DNA from: Leptospira sp. 96542
GTDB lineage: Bacteria; Spirochaetota; Leptospiria; Leptospirales; Leptospiraceae
Assembly: GCA_029310945.1 (NCBI GenBank)
Contig: JARJFC010000018.1
Location: 17,021-81,020 of the forward strand
DNA length: 64,000 bases
Direction: 5' to 3'
Position numbers and translations under genes: made by a program. Below are positions 25,335 to 35,266 of the stretch, one piece after another. The notes beneath the pieces are model-generated. The model worked only from the letters and a program-made list of their open reading frames with translations, was not told the DNA's origin and searched no databases. Each line of letters starts with the position of its first letter. Positions within the stretch are counted from its first letter, which is position 1.

Positions 25335-26768
25335 ATGCCAGCAATAGAACAATTAAGAGCCCGTAAAACAAAAATCATTTGTACCATTGGACCTGCAACT
25401 GCTTCGAAAGATATGATCCGCAGTTTAGCGCTGGCAGGAATGAATGTTGCACGGATCAATATGAGTCATGGTGACCATGATTTTCATAGAAAAATAATTC
25501 GAATCATTAAGTCTTTGAATAAAGACGAATTACATAAACAACCTATTTCAATACTCCTCGACACACAAGGACCTGAAATTAGGACGGGCGATGTACAAAA
25601 CGACTTACATTTAAAAGTCGGGGAAACATTTACCTTTCATATCATACCAGGAATGGAAGCAGAAGCACAAAGTGTTTTTGTCAATTATCGAGACATTGTA
25701 AAAGATCTAAAAGTCGGTGATAAGGTTACCGTTGATAACGGACTTATTAATTTATCTGTACAAGAAATTAGAGAAAATGAATTGATCTGTAAGGTGTTAG
25801 ATGGTGGAAAGTTGGGTTCCAGAAAACATATCAATTTGCCTGGAATCAGAGTGAATATACCCTCCATTACACCCAAAGATTTGAAAGACATTCTTTTCGG
25901 TTTGGAAGAAGATATTGATTTTGTAGCATTATCTTTTGTACGTTCTGCGGAAGATGTGAGGCAACTCCGTGGGATCATCGGAGAAAAAAATCACCATGCA
26001 CAAATCATAGCTAAAATTGAAGATCAAGAAGGTCTCAAAAATTTAGACGAAATCATAAAAGAGTCAGACGGGATCATGGTTGCACGTGGTGACCTAGGTG
26101 TTGAGATCGAAATTGAAGAATTACCGATTGTCCAAAGAAGGATCATCAAACGTTGCCAAGAAGAAGGTAAACGAGTGATCGTCGCCACTCACTTACTGGA
26201 ATCCATGATTCAAAATCCATCGCCTACTAGGGCAGAAGTGACAGACGTTGCCAACGCCGTGTATGAAGAAGCAGATGCCATTATGCTCAGTGGTGAGTCG
26301 GCGATGGGTAAATATCCTGTTCGTTGTGTGGAGATGATGGATAAAATTGCACGGAGGATGGAAGTTTCTATTAACCTTGGTCTTGCAGCACAAAGAAAAC
26401 CAAGAGATCAAAAAGAAGAAATGGCTAAATCAGCAGCGAACCTTGCTGATGCGATGCGGATCCCTGCTATTATTGTTATCACTAGACGAGGAACTACAGC
26501 CAATAATTTGGCTTCTTTTCATCCAAAATATTCAATTGTTCACGCTTTTACAAACATGACATCTGTTAGGCGCAAACTCTGGTTGACCCGAGGTGTTATT
26601 CCATATCGTGTGGACTTCTCATCTGATCCTGAAAAAACCATCAAACTAGCTATCCAAACACTAGTGAATAATGGGTTTTTGCAACCAGGAGAAAAAGTTG
26701 TGATTCTATCGGATATCATTGCAGGCGAGGATCGTGTGGAGACAGTACAAGTACGTGATGTAAAATAG
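25335..26768 (+). CDS. pyk: Pyruvate kinase
   Basis: 477 residues with the full family pattern: [10 protein letters not shown] at the N-terminus, [11 protein letters not shown], the active-site lysine region [30 protein letters not shown], and the [13 protein letters not shown] motif; the C-terminal allosteric domain is present but short. It makes ATP and pyruvate from phosphoenolpyruvate. Leptospires live on fatty acids and do not use glucose well, so the enzyme may serve amino-acid or glycerol-derived carbon. It starts 4 bases after the orphan gene and is followed after 4 bases by the outer-membrane gene. Confidence 0.97.
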   Translation: MPAIEQLRARKTKIICTIGPATASKDMIRSLALAGMNVARINMSHGDHDFHRKIIRIIKSLNKDELHKQPISILLDTQGPEIRTGDVQNDLHLKVGETFTFHIIPGMEAEAQSVFVNYRDIVKDLKVGDKVTVDNGLINLSVQEIRENELICKVLDGGKLGSRKHINLPGIRVNIPSITPKDLKDILFGLEEDIDFVALSFVRSAEDVRQLRGIIGEKNHHAQIIAKIEDQEGLKNLDEIIKESDGIMVARGDLGVEIEIEELPIVQRRIIKRCQEEGKRVIVATHLLESMIQNPSPTRAEVTDVANAVYEEADAIMLSGESAMGKYPVRCVEMMDKIARRMEVSINLGLAAQRKPRDQKEEMAKSAANLADAMRIPAIIVITRRGTTANNLASFHPKYSIVHAFTNMTSVRRKLWLTRGVIPYRVDFSSDPEKTIKLAIQTLVNNGFLQPGEKVVILSDIIAGEDRVETVQVRDVK

Positions 26769-26772
26769 TAAT

Positions 26773-28191
26773 ATGTTTTTTCGATTGGCGTTGTTTGCAC
26801 TGGTAGTCCAAACATATTTTTTTTTACCATTGATCGCAGCTGATCGGCCAGAAGATCTCCCTGAATGGTTGGGCGATTTCAAAAAACTAGACGCAAAAGA
26901 ATTGGAAAACAAACGGGAAGGTTCATATTTCACGGGTCTTCCATTATTTGGCAGTGATCCTGTATCGGGTTCTGGTTTGGGAGTGGTCGCAAATTATTTT
27001 TATAATGGAGACAAATCGGAACCATCATTTTCATACACTCCTTACGAACATATGGTCAGTGTGGCAATCTATGAAACCAATCGGAGTACGAAAAATTATT
27101 CTGTGTCCTGGGATGCACCGTATTTTTTGGACTCTCCTTATCGAATCAAAACATATTTAGGCCATGAATCCAACTTACATAATTTATACTTTGGTGTGGA
27201 TCAATCGAGCTTAAACCCGCTATACTATACCGACCGAAATATTGATGGTGGACGTTCTGTTCGGAATGCAAATTTTTCAGATTTTGAATCGGCCAATTCA
27301 TTTGCCAAAAACAAAGGTGTAGGAAGGGAGTTTTTATCCACAAAACGATTCAATGAGTATCAATTTGAAACTACAAATGGTCAAATTTCCGTAGACAAAA
27401 CGATCTTTCAAGTGTTTCGCATTTGGTCTGGAGTAGAATTTTCGAAAAACATTGTAAGAACATATGATGGGACTTGGACGAATACAAATGATCCAATCAC
27501 TGGTTTGTCTGTCCCTTCCGTAGAAACACAAACAATGGTCACGAGGGATGCAAAGGCTAAGGAAATCATTGGTTCCAACGGTGGTTATTTGAATTATATT
27601 CGTGCCGGAATCGCATATGATACGAGAGATTATGAACCAGACCCAGATCGAGGTTGGTTGATTGAGTACAACATTAACAAGGCGGAAACTGGAATCGGAT
27701 CTGATTACTCATACATAAGGCATTTTGGTCAGATTAAAAATTTTTACCAACCATTCCCAAAATTATTCGAAGAGTTTGTTGTGGCGCAACGAGCTGCTCT
27801 GACCAAAGTTGAAGGAAATGTTCCATTTTTTGAATATAGATATTTGTATTCGATAGACGGGGCATTTGGTGGGTTAGGTGGTTTGAATACTTTGCGGGGT
27901 TATAGGCAAGAACGTTTTGTTGGTAGTGTAATGGGTTTTTATAACGTTGAATTTCGGATGAGAGTTGGGAGTTTTTCCTTATTTGATCAAAATTTTCAAT
28001 TGAGTGTGGTTCCCTTTTATGATCTAGGACGTGTTTGGGATCAATTGAGAAATGTAAATACTATGGGATACAAACATGCAAGTGGGCTTGGTCTACGTCT
28101 CATTTGGGACCAAGCCACAGTTATCCTTATGGACTACTCGCGGTCGAAAGAAGATGAACTCTTTTATATCGATATCGGACATACATTCTGA
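26773..28191 (+). CDS. Omp85/surface-antigen family outer-membrane beta-barrel
   Basis: 472 residues: signal peptide (LALFALVVQTYFFLPLIAAD), then a barrel without visible POTRA repeats. The C-terminal half has features of the Omp85 surface antigen (D15) domain: GIAYDTRDYEPDPDRGW, the GGLNTLRGYRQERF segment that resembles the VRGY/F motif of strand 13-14, and FYDLGRVWD. It ends in ...IDIGHTF with the terminal Phe usual for BAM substrates. It probably belongs to the asd-pyk transcription unit by spacing. Client or cargo unknown. Confidence 0.8.
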   Translation: MFFRLALFALVVQTYFFLPLIAADRPEDLPEWLGDFKKLDAKELENKREGSYFTGLPLFGSDPVSGSGLGVVANYFYNGDKSEPSFSYTPYEHMVSVAIYETNRSTKNYSVSWDAPYFLDSPYRIKTYLGHESNLHNLYFGVDQSSLNPLYYTDRNIDGGRSVRNANFSDFESANSFAKNKGVGREFLSTKRFNEYQFETTNGQISVDKTIFQVFRIWSGVEFSKNIVRTYDGTWTNTNDPITGLSVPSVETQTMVTRDAKAKEIIGSNGGYLNYIRAGIAYDTRDYEPDPDRGWLIEYNINKAETGIGSDYSYIRHFGQIKNFYQPFPKLFEEFVVAQRAALTKVEGNVPFFEYRYLYSIDGAFGGLGGLNTLRGYRQERFVGSVMGFYNVEFRMRVGSFSLFDQNFQLSVVPFYDLGRVWDQLRNVNTMGYKHASGLGLRLIWDQATVILMDYSRSKEDELFYIDIGHTF

Positions 28192-28222
28192 TTCAAAATC
28201 AGAACAGAAACAAATCTCAAAT

Positions 28223-28930
28223 TTATTTGAGAGGCACTTCAATGACTAAAAATTCTGTTTTGATTTCAGCTTGGAATTTGAATTCATTTTTTTCCCAAAG
28301 GCCGATTGCATCTCGCCTTTCTAACTTATTTCCTTCGACCTCTAATTTTCCACTGATCACAAAAACATAAATCCCTTGGTTCGGGCTATTCACTTTGTAT
28401 TCTAACTCTTTGCCTGGTTCTAGGGTGGCAAGGGAAAAGTATGCATCTTGATTGATCCAAATTGCATCTTCATCCACTGGAGAAACCACGGTTTGGAAAC
28501 GATTGACTCTTGCAGCTTCTGAAAATGTTTTTTGGTCATACCTTGGGGTGATGTTCCCGACCTTTGGCAAAATCCAAATTTGCAAAAAATTGACTTTTTT
28601 TTCGGTAGAATGATTGAATTCCGAATGTTGGATCCCCGAACCAGCAGACATGATTTGTACATCCCCTGTTCGAATCACACCGTTTGTTCCCGTACTGTCC
28701 TTATGAGCCAATTCACCATACAAAGGGATGGATACAATTTCCATATTTTGATGGGGATGGGTACCAAAACCCATCGAAGGTTCCACAATGTCATCGTTGA
28801 GGACACGGAGGGCACCGAAATTGGTTTTTTCGGGGTTGTACCAGTTTCCGAAACTAAAGGAATGGTGGCTATCCAGCCACCCAAAACTGGCGTGACCTCT
28901 CTCTGAACTCGGATGGAAGATTGATTTCAT
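28223..28930 (-). CDS. Pirin-like bicupin
   Basis: 235 residues. The N-terminal cupin carries the pirin metal-site pattern (GFGTHPHQNMEIVSIPLYG, then GIQHSEFNH), giving three His and a Glu as iron ligands; the C-terminal cupin-like domain is shorter. Typical members are quercetinase-like or redox-responsive proteins. It is transcribed away from the chemoreceptor operon, and its upstream region contains a long palindrome (28946-28974) that could bind a MarR/HxlR-type repressor; no such regulator gene is adjacent. Confidence 0.9.
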   Translation of the reverse strand: MKSIFHPSSERGHASFGWLDSHHSFSFGNWYNPEKTNFGALRVLNDDIVEPSMGFGTHPHQNMEIVSIPLYGELAHKDSTGTNGVIRTGDVQIMSAGSGIQHSEFNHSTEKKVNFLQIWILPKVGNITPRYDQKTFSEAARVNRFQTVVSPVDEDAIWINQDAYFSLATLEPGKELEYKVNSPNQGIYVFVISGKLEVEGNKLERRDAIGLWEKNEFKFQAEIKTEFLVIEVPLK

Positions 28931-28945
28931 AACGACTCCTATATG

Positions 28946-28974
28946 TTGATATTGAATAGTTTAATATCAAACTA
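28946..28974. promoter_or_regulatory. Palindromic operator candidate upstream of pirin
   Basis: TAGTTTAATATCAAACTA (28957-28974) is symmetrical except for one base pair, and TTGATATT/AATATCAA (28946-28970) gives a second overlapping repeat. The TTTGATATcAAA-type core resembles MarR/HxlR-family operators. It lies between pirin and the gene at 29058 and could control either or both. Confidence 0.45.
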
Positions 28975-29057
28975 ATTGAGGTCAAGTGGAAATTATCCAA
29001 GAAGGGTAAAAATAGAAAAGATGTTTTCATCTGGATTTGTTTTTGAAAGATACGAAT

Positions 29058-30635
29058 ATGTTTGGAATTAAAAAGAGAAAAAAGAATAATAACCAAGACT
29101 GGATCCAATTGGGTCCTGTGTATGTCAACCGGGTGCGCTTCCTTCTGGCTTCCTTTTACATCATCTCCACTTTGGGCTCATACCAAACCTCAACTTTTTG
29201 GCAAACGGCAAGTTACCTTACAGGAATTACTTGTATGTTTTTGTATGGGTCGGTGCAGGCGCATCTATTTAAAAAACGAAAATTGAATCCAGTTTACCCA
29301 AAACTTTTTATTCTCTTAGACATCACAGTTTTGTTTGTTGTGACAGTTTCTGGATTGAGCGGAGGCAAAGAAACTGCGGCCGATTTGATCAAATCCCCCA
29401 TTTTGTATGTTTTGTATTATTTTTATATTATTTACTCAGCATTTTTGTTTTCGCGAAACACCCTTATCCTTTCTACTTATTATTCCGCGTTCTGTTTGGT
29501 TCTCATTTTAGCAATTGGTTATGTCCAGGGAGTGGATTTTAAGGAAGCAGTGGGCGTACAAAGTGAACGCGGTGCAGTGTCAATTTCCAACGAATTTTTT
29601 AAAATTTTCTTTCTGATTTGTTTTGGGTATTTGGCAGGATCTGTTTTAAATTTACTCAATGAAATTAGATTGGAGTCAGATGCGCGCAGAAAAGAATCGG
29701 AAATGGCGAAAGAAAATTCTGATCATTTAAACAAAAACCTTGTGACGATTGGATCTAATTTATCGAATACTCTCAATTCAATACGGAACGTTGTGACAGA
29801 ATTTAATTCACAGATAGATTCGCAAAAACAATCCACACACTCGATGGCAGAATTTGTGGATTCTTTTTCAGATAGTATACAAAACTCGGTTGAAACTATC
29901 TTGAATCAGCACAAACAGGTGTTTGGTTTGGTTCAAGACGCAGAGAGTTTGAAGCAAAATATTTCTGAAATTGGATTGGTGGTTAATGAATTGACTTCAC
30001 ATATGTCCGCATTTCAGGACCTAGGCAACTCACTTGCCGGAACAGTCAAAGATCTCGATATGCGTTTACAATCGGTCAATGACTCGCAAAAACAAGTGAG
30101 CGAGGTCAATGAAATTATGGCAGAAATCGCCGACAGAACTAATTTGCTCGCATTGAATGCTTCTATCGAAGCAGCCCGTGCAGGAGAACACGGTAGAGGA
30201 TTTGCTGTGGTGGCAAGTGAAGTTGCGAAACTAGCTGAAAATTCCAATGAAAACGCATCTAAAATTAAGAAAATCATAAACAATGCAAATTTATACATTA
30301 AAGAAGGGGTTGAACTTGCTTTTTTATCTTTGTCTAAGACGAACGAATTGCAAAATGGTTATGCGATGTTAAGCTCTGTTATCAATAACGCAACGTCCAA
30401 AATTGATTCACAAAAAACGATAAACACAGAGATGTTAATGGCTCTCGATTTGGTCAAAGAATTATCTAAAACTTTGGAAGGTGAATCGAAACTCCTAACG
30501 AATGACAAAAATGAGATGGTATACGCTATTCGAAATATGGCAGATATCAACGCGAGCGTTGTAGAAAACGCTGGCAAAATCAACGAAAGTACCATTGATT
30601 TAGAAAGACAAGCAAATTCACTTGTAATTAGTTAA
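29058..30635 (+). CDS. Chemoreceptor-like protein with multi-helix membrane N-terminus
   Basis: 525 residues from the ATG at 29058. The N-terminal 190 residues hold five to six membrane helices ([52 protein letters not shown]) instead of a periplasmic ligand domain. The cytoplasmic part is a long coiled coil whose hairpin tip is the MCP signalling core: [20 protein letters not shown], then [18 protein letters not shown]. No HAMP is seen. It could signal through CheW/CheA or may be a non-motility sensor; it leads an operon with a caspase-like protease 3 bases downstream. Confidence 0.85.
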   Translation: MFGIKKRKKNNNQDWIQLGPVYVNRVRFLLASFYIISTLGSYQTSTFWQTASYLTGITCMFLYGSVQAHLFKKRKLNPVYPKLFILLDITVLFVVTVSGLSGGKETAADLIKSPILYVLYYFYIIYSAFLFSRNTLILSTYYSAFCLVLILAIGYVQGVDFKEAVGVQSERGAVSISNEFFKIFFLICFGYLAGSVLNLLNEIRLESDARRKESEMAKENSDHLNKNLVTIGSNLSNTLNSIRNVVTEFNSQIDSQKQSTHSMAEFVDSFSDSIQNSVETILNQHKQVFGLVQDAESLKQNISEIGLVVNELTSHMSAFQDLGNSLAGTVKDLDMRLQSVNDSQKQVSEVNEIMAEIADRTNLLALNASIEAARAGEHGRGFAVVASEVAKLAENSNENASKIKKIINNANLYIKEGVELAFLSLSKTNELQNGYAMLSSVINNATSKIDSQKTINTEMLMALDLVKELSKTLEGESKLLTNDKNEMVYAIRNMADINASVVENAGKINESTIDLERQANSLVIS

Positions 30636-30638
30636 TAG

Positions 30639-31949
30639 ATGTTTTTACGTTCATTTGGCTTCTGTTTGGTGCTGGTCATTTTCCCTTCAACAATGTTTTC
30701 GCAATCAGTAGGCAAACGATATGGGTTTGTGGTTGGAGTCAATGAATACAATGACCTTTCTCTTTCTAATTTAAAAACTGCGAAAAATGATGCAATGGGC
30801 ATAACAAAAATTCTCTACGGATATGGTTCTTATAATCGGATTTCAAGCATTGTTCAAGAAGGTTCAAAAGAAAATCGACCCACCAAACAGAATATAGAAT
30901 CAAAGTATGAATCCATTCTCGAAGAAATGAACCCTGAAGATTTTTTAATCTTTTATTTTTCGGGTCACGGTGTTGTGGATTATAACGAAAAAGTATATCT
31001 TTTGGCTGAAGATGCAGATCCCAAACGACCATTTGAAACAGGTATTTCTCTTGAAAGTTTAATCTATAAATCTAGGGAATATAAACTAAAGCGTGTTATC
31101 TTTTTGGTAGATGCATGCCGCAATCCCGAAGATGGAAAGGGCGGGGAAGGGAAACAATACTTAGATAAAGTCTCTTTCTCGGACTCGGAAATTGTGTCTG
31201 TATTTTTTTCTACGAAATTAGGATATTCTAGTTTTGAAGATTTTGATTCTGGTTATGGAATTTTTACGAAATATTTATTGTATGGATTGGAGGGAAGGGC
31301 GGATTCGAATTTTAATGGAGAGGTCAGTTACTCTGAGCTTACAAATTATGTAATTCAATCTTTGCGGTTATGGTCTAAAAACAATTCAAAACTACAAAAA
31401 CCATATACCAAAGAATATGCAGAAAAATCGGAAGATATTATTTTAACATATGCAGTGAACCCAGAAACTTCCATTACTGACGCACCTTTGTTCAATCCTT
31501 ATAATCCAACGTTTGCATTTCGATCGATGGTTTTTCCTGGTTGGGGTCAATATGTTCGCGGACAAGAAACAAAAGGAAAGTGGTATATGGCAATTTATGC
31601 TGCCAGTCTTTTGTATTCAGGGTATCAATATTTAGAATACAAACAAGCGAGCGAGGCATATAAAAATGCAGTTGGCATTCCTCCTAATAATCGACCTTTT
31701 GAAACAATTGTATTGAACTATGCGTTGATTGAACCTTATCGAAGGGATCTTGAATCTTCTAAAAAATCATTTTCGCAATCTTTGAATCTTTTAGCTTTCG
31801 TTTGGGCAATAAATGTATTTGATTTTTATCTTTATGGTCCTACAACTAAATCAAAAACAACGGGTTTTTACCTGGAATATAAAATAGAGCCATATTCAGG
31901 TATGGCGGTAGAACGAATTGGGAAGATTGGCTATGAATTTCAGTTTTAA
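30639..31949 (+). CDS. Secreted caspase-fold (C14) peptidase with C-terminal DUF5683-like domain
   Basis: 436 residues: signal peptide (FGFCLVLVIFPSTMFSQS), then a caspase-like domain to about residue 270 with the His-Cys dyad intact, H110 in YFSGHGVV and C160 in VDACRNP, and the start YGFVVGVNEYND typical of orthocaspase/C14 domains. Residues about 290-400 have two hydrophobic segments and the pattern FPGWGQYVRGQ that resembles DUF5683-type domains. It is therefore probably periplasmic or membrane-attached, unlike caspase effectors of cytosolic immune systems. It overlaps the first kelch lipoprotein gene by 17 bases. Substrate unknown. Confidence 0.85.
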   Translation: MFLRSFGFCLVLVIFPSTMFSQSVGKRYGFVVGVNEYNDLSLSNLKTAKNDAMGITKILYGYGSYNRISSIVQEGSKENRPTKQNIESKYESILEEMNPEDFLIFYFSGHGVVDYNEKVYLLAEDADPKRPFETGISLESLIYKSREYKLKRVIFLVDACRNPEDGKGGEGKQYLDKVSFSDSEIVSVFFSTKLGYSSFEDFDSGYGIFTKYLLYGLEGRADSNFNGEVSYSELTNYVIQSLRLWSKNNSKLQKPYTKEYAEKSEDIILTYAVNPETSITDAPLFNPYNPTFAFRSMVFPGWGQYVRGQETKGKWYMAIYAASLLYSGYQYLEYKQASEAYKNAVGIPPNNRPFETIVLNYALIEPYRRDLESSKKSFSQSLNLLAFVWAINVFDFYLYGPTTKSKTTGFYLEYKIEPYSGMAVERIGKIGYEFQF

Positions 31950-33441
31950 ATGGTTCCTGTTTGTCCTTTTATTCCAATGTTCTCTTTATGAGAAACCTAA
32001 GAATTTTTTTGACATTGCTTCTTCTGGCGGTGCGTTGTTACCGTTGTTTGCTTTCACTGGATTTCAGACTGAGTTTTCCATTTCAACTCATTATGACGAT
32101 TCTGAATACCCTTTGTTTGTAAAAACGGGGGTTTTGGATGTTGAAATTTCTGAGGATCTGCCATTTCAATTTACTGCTACAGATGTAAAAGTAAACCAAG
32201 AATACGAAGATTTCTTGATCTTACGAGACTTGTTTTATTTAGAGCCTAAAAAAATCCGAATGGTTTTTTCTGCCTCTACGCGTGCTGCTTGGAAAGAAGA
32301 TCTATCCTTGAAAATAAATGTACCCTCTATTTATGGGAATTATCATCTAACAAATCCAATGCTGAATTTCCAATTTCCGAAATCAAAAGTAGTCGGCGAA
32401 ATATCTGAATTTAAATCTCGCATATCAACCATTTTACTCTCGGATGGCCGGATTTTACTTGTAGGTGGTATTTCTGATTCCAATTCGGTATTGGATACGG
32501 TTGAGATTTTTGATCCTGTATCCAATTCAACAACTGTAATACCTCCGTTAGATATGCCTGTAGTTGAATCAAAACTTGTATTATTGCAAGATGGCAATGT
32601 GCTCGTGTCGGGTGGAAAGTTTATTGCTGGTAACATAACAAACGATTCTCAGATTTCAAATCACTTGTATTTAATAAACCCAGTTCAAAATACAACAACA
32701 CGATTGCCATTTGGAATGGTTTTGCGAAGAGTAGGGCACAGTGTTACAAGGCTGCCAAATGGTAATATATTGGTAGTGGGTGGGCTTGTTAATGGAGCAA
32801 ATGATGTTTCTTCCGTATCACAAAATTTTGAGATCATAAATTTACAATCTTCTTCCTCGGCTTCTGTTGGGAACATGGCACACCAGAGAATGTATCATGA
32901 ATCAGTGTTATGTGAGTCCACTGGGAATGTTTATATTATGGGTGGTCTTGCGGTGCCAGATTTTACATTCGCATATAGACCACCTGAGGTGGAAATATTT
33001 GATCCAAAACTAAGTATGATATATGATTCTGGGTTATCACTTATCAATCCTCGCACAGAATCTTTTGTTTTTACATTCAATACAAGCGAGTTTATTTTAG
33101 CTGGGGGTTATAACGCTTCGAATCAATCTGCTAAATCAATAGACCTTTGGAGTTTTAATTCAAACCGAGCTAATACTTTAAGTTTTACTGAACGTTCAAA
33201 GTATGGTGCTGCTGTATCAAAGTTTTCAAACAATCAAATCATTTTCACTGGTGGGATGGAGTTATATTATAAATCTGCCGTGCTTGAGATGTACGATCAT
33301 GTAGAGAAAAAAAATTATTTAGTAGATACTATGGTTTATCCGAGGTCTTATCACAGTGCTATTCAGGCAAATGATGGGATTTATATTTTTGGTGATTCAA
33401 CGTTTGCAGGAAGATATGTGGAATATTATGGTAAAAAGTAA
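31933..33441 (+). CDS. Kelch/beta-propeller-like lipoprotein 1
   Basis: 502 residues from the ATG at 31933, which gives a lipoprotein signal with lipobox Cys in FVLLFQCSLYE. An N-terminal beta-sandwich-like part (to about 150) precedes at least five kelch-like blades with the pattern LSDGRILLVGGI, LQDGNVLVSGGK, LPNGNILVVGG and VEIFDP. The fold would be a beta-propeller at the membrane surface. The N-terminal NPFDP motif of its two downstream paralogs is degenerate here (NFFDI). Overlaps both neighbours, so translation is coupled. Function unknown. Confidence 0.8.
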   Translation: MNFSFKWFLFVLLFQCSLYEKPKNFFDIASSGGALLPLFAFTGFQTEFSISTHYDDSEYPLFVKTGVLDVEISEDLPFQFTATDVKVNQEYEDFLILRDLFYLEPKKIRMVFSASTRAAWKEDLSLKINVPSIYGNYHLTNPMLNFQFPKSKVVGEISEFKSRISTILLSDGRILLVGGISDSNSVLDTVEIFDPVSNSTTVIPPLDMPVVESKLVLLQDGNVLVSGGKFIAGNITNDSQISNHLYLINPVQNTTTRLPFGMVLRRVGHSVTRLPNGNILVVGGLVNGANDVSSVSQNFEIINLQSSSSASVGNMAHQRMYHESVLCESTGNVYIMGGLAVPDFTFAYRPPEVEIFDPKLSMIYDSGLSLINPRTESFVFTFNTSEFILAGGYNASNQSAKSIDLWSFNSNRANTLSFTERSKYGAAVSKFSNNQIIFTGGMELYYKSAVLEMYDHVEKKNYLVDTMVYPRSYHSAIQANDGIYIFGDSTFAGRYVEYYGKK

Positions 33442-35266
33442 ATATTTTATAATATTCGCCCTATTATGGAATTGTATTTTACAAAAGCCAGATAATCCCT
33501 TTGATCCCAATGGGTTTGCCAATTTGGCTGTCTTTATCGCTAACACCAATCAGCAAATAGTTTTAGATTTTTCATCGAGCAGAGTACAACCTGGGGAGTC
33601 ATTGTTCGTTACATCAACGGCAGACCTGTCTTCATTGCCTGGGGGATTGGTGTTGCCAATTGCCGATGGAATGGAATCTCCGATTGAATCCTTAATTCCA
33701 AGAAGTAGGTTTATGTATGAAGTGAAAATGAACCCAAGGTTCAATTCAGGTAATTTCACAATTAACTTACACCAGTACTATTCAAGTTACGATATGAATG
33801 TTCTTCCATCTAAATTTAATTTTTCCATTGATTCAAATCCTCCTCAAATTGAATTAAAGTTAGGTTCTGGGATTGATATTTCTGAATTGGCAACTGGGTT
33901 CTTGGATTTTACTGCAGACGAAGATATTCTTTGGAATCCTTCCATTGAAAATGTACGATTGGCTGGATCAGCAAAGAATAGTTTGGTGATTTCCGGTATT
34001 GTTGTTTCCGAAAGGAATATACGATTGATACTTGCTGGTTCTCCCAATTTTAACGGTGGTATTTTGTCTGTGGAATTTTTGGGAATTGAAGATAAAGCGA
34101 ACAACAGAGTGGAAAGTTTAATTGTTCCGATTCACGTTTTCGCATTTCGAAGTGGACCAAATATGAATGTTGCGAGAAGGTTATGCGCTGGAATCGATTT
34201 GGCAGATGGTCGTAGGATGGTTACTGGAGGAAGATCCAATCCAAGTGTTCCAATTGATGGTAATACTTCGCTCAGTTTGGTTGAATTTTATAATCCTCTC
34301 ACACGAAGTTTTGAATTAGGCGGTAATATGCTTTACCGTAGACAAGATCATTCCATTGTTCGTTTGTTAGATGGACGTATTTTAGTAACTGGAGGTTTTG
34401 GCGCACCACGTTTTGCAGATGGAGCTGAAAACGAAGTTGTAAATTCTATTGAAATTTTTGATCCAATTACAAATCTTTGGACACTTGGCCCGAACTTGCA
34501 CCGTGCAAGACAATTGCATAAGACTATAGTTTTGCCAAACGGTGATGTACTTGTTGTTGGCGGCTTTAATGCTTTTAGTCCCGTTGTGACCATCGCCGAA
34601 GTTGAGTTAATACATATTACAAATGATGTAGCTTCAATGACAGTTGAACATGTTGGAAATTTGGTTGTTCCTCGTGGAAAAAATTCTTTGTCCATCGTAG
34701 GCAATAAAGTAGTGATCGCGGGTGGAGAAAGGACTGTGGAAGCAGTACCAAAAAATTTATTTTATCCAACGGATATCATTGAATTATACGACATTACAAC
34801 AAAATCTTTATCAGTTTCGACTAGCAAGGTTATTCCACGATTAAATCATTTTTCACATGTATTACCAAATGATGAAGTTTTGTTTTTTGGAGGCATTAGT
34901 AATCGGTACGATGGACATGGCATTTTGCGAGCTCAAATTTATAATCTAAATACAGACACCATTCGAAATGATTCTAATTTATTTTATGCCCGAGAGTTAG
35001 GTTCTTCTTTCGTTTTCCCATATGGGAAGAACCAACTAATTTTATTCGGAGGTTTGGAGTATAGAGAAACACTGGGAGCTTTATTTGAATCTGTCACGAG
35101 GTCGGAATCTTGGTCAGATAATGACAAACGATTTTATTTAACAAGTGATACACTGACCACACGGTGGGAAGGGTGTACAATTCAATACCAAACTGGTGGG
35201 GGAATGGTGCTTGGCGGTAGGATAGGGAGTATTTTAGCAAATACAGAGGAATATAGTTTTGAATAG
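33428..35266 (+). CDS. Kelch/beta-propeller-like lipoprotein 2
   Basis: 612 residues from the ATG at 33428; the longer frame upstream lies in the previous gene. Lipobox Cys in FALLWNCILQ, followed by KPDNPFDPNG. Residues about 60-250 are beta-rich with an Ig-like tail; residues 255-612 are kelch-like blades (LADGRRMVTGGR, LLDGRILVTGGFG, LPNGDVLVVGGFN, VVIAGGER). Paralogous to the genes on both sides and overlapping both (14 and 8 bases). Probably surface- or periplasm-facing. Confidence 0.8.
   Translation: MVKSKYFIIFALLWNCILQKPDNPFDPNGFANLAVFIANTNQQIVLDFSSSRVQPGESLFVTSTADLSSLPGGLVLPIADGMESPIESLIPRSRFMYEVKMNPRFNSGNFTINLHQYYSSYDMNVLPSKFNFSIDSNPPQIELKLGSGIDISELATGFLDFTADEDILWNPSIENVRLAGSAKNSLVISGIVVSERNIRLILAGSPNFNGGILSVEFLGIEDKANNRVESLIVPIHVFAFRSGPNMNVARRLCAGIDLADGRRMVTGGRSNPSVPIDGNTSLSLVEFYNPLTRSFELGGNMLYRRQDHSIVRLLDGRILVTGGFGAPRFADGAENEVVNSIEIFDPITNLWTLGPNLHRARQLHKTIVLPNGDVLVVGGFNAFSPVVTIAEVELIHITNDVASMTVEHVGNLVVPRGKNSLSIVGNKVVIAGGERTVEAVPKNLFYPTDIIELYDITTKSLSVSTSKVIPRLNHFSHVLPNDEVLFFGGISNRYDGHGILRAQIYNLNTDTIRNDSNLFYARELGSSFVFPYGKNQLILFGGLEYRETLGALFESVTRSESWSDNDKRFYLTSDTLTTRWEGCTIQYQTGGGMVLGGRIGSILANTEEYSFE

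Noticed and set aside
30639..31949. Caspase gene as part of a gasdermin or CBASS-type defence system
   Set aside because: The protein has a signal peptide, and no gasdermin-like or nucleotide cyclase gene is adjacent.
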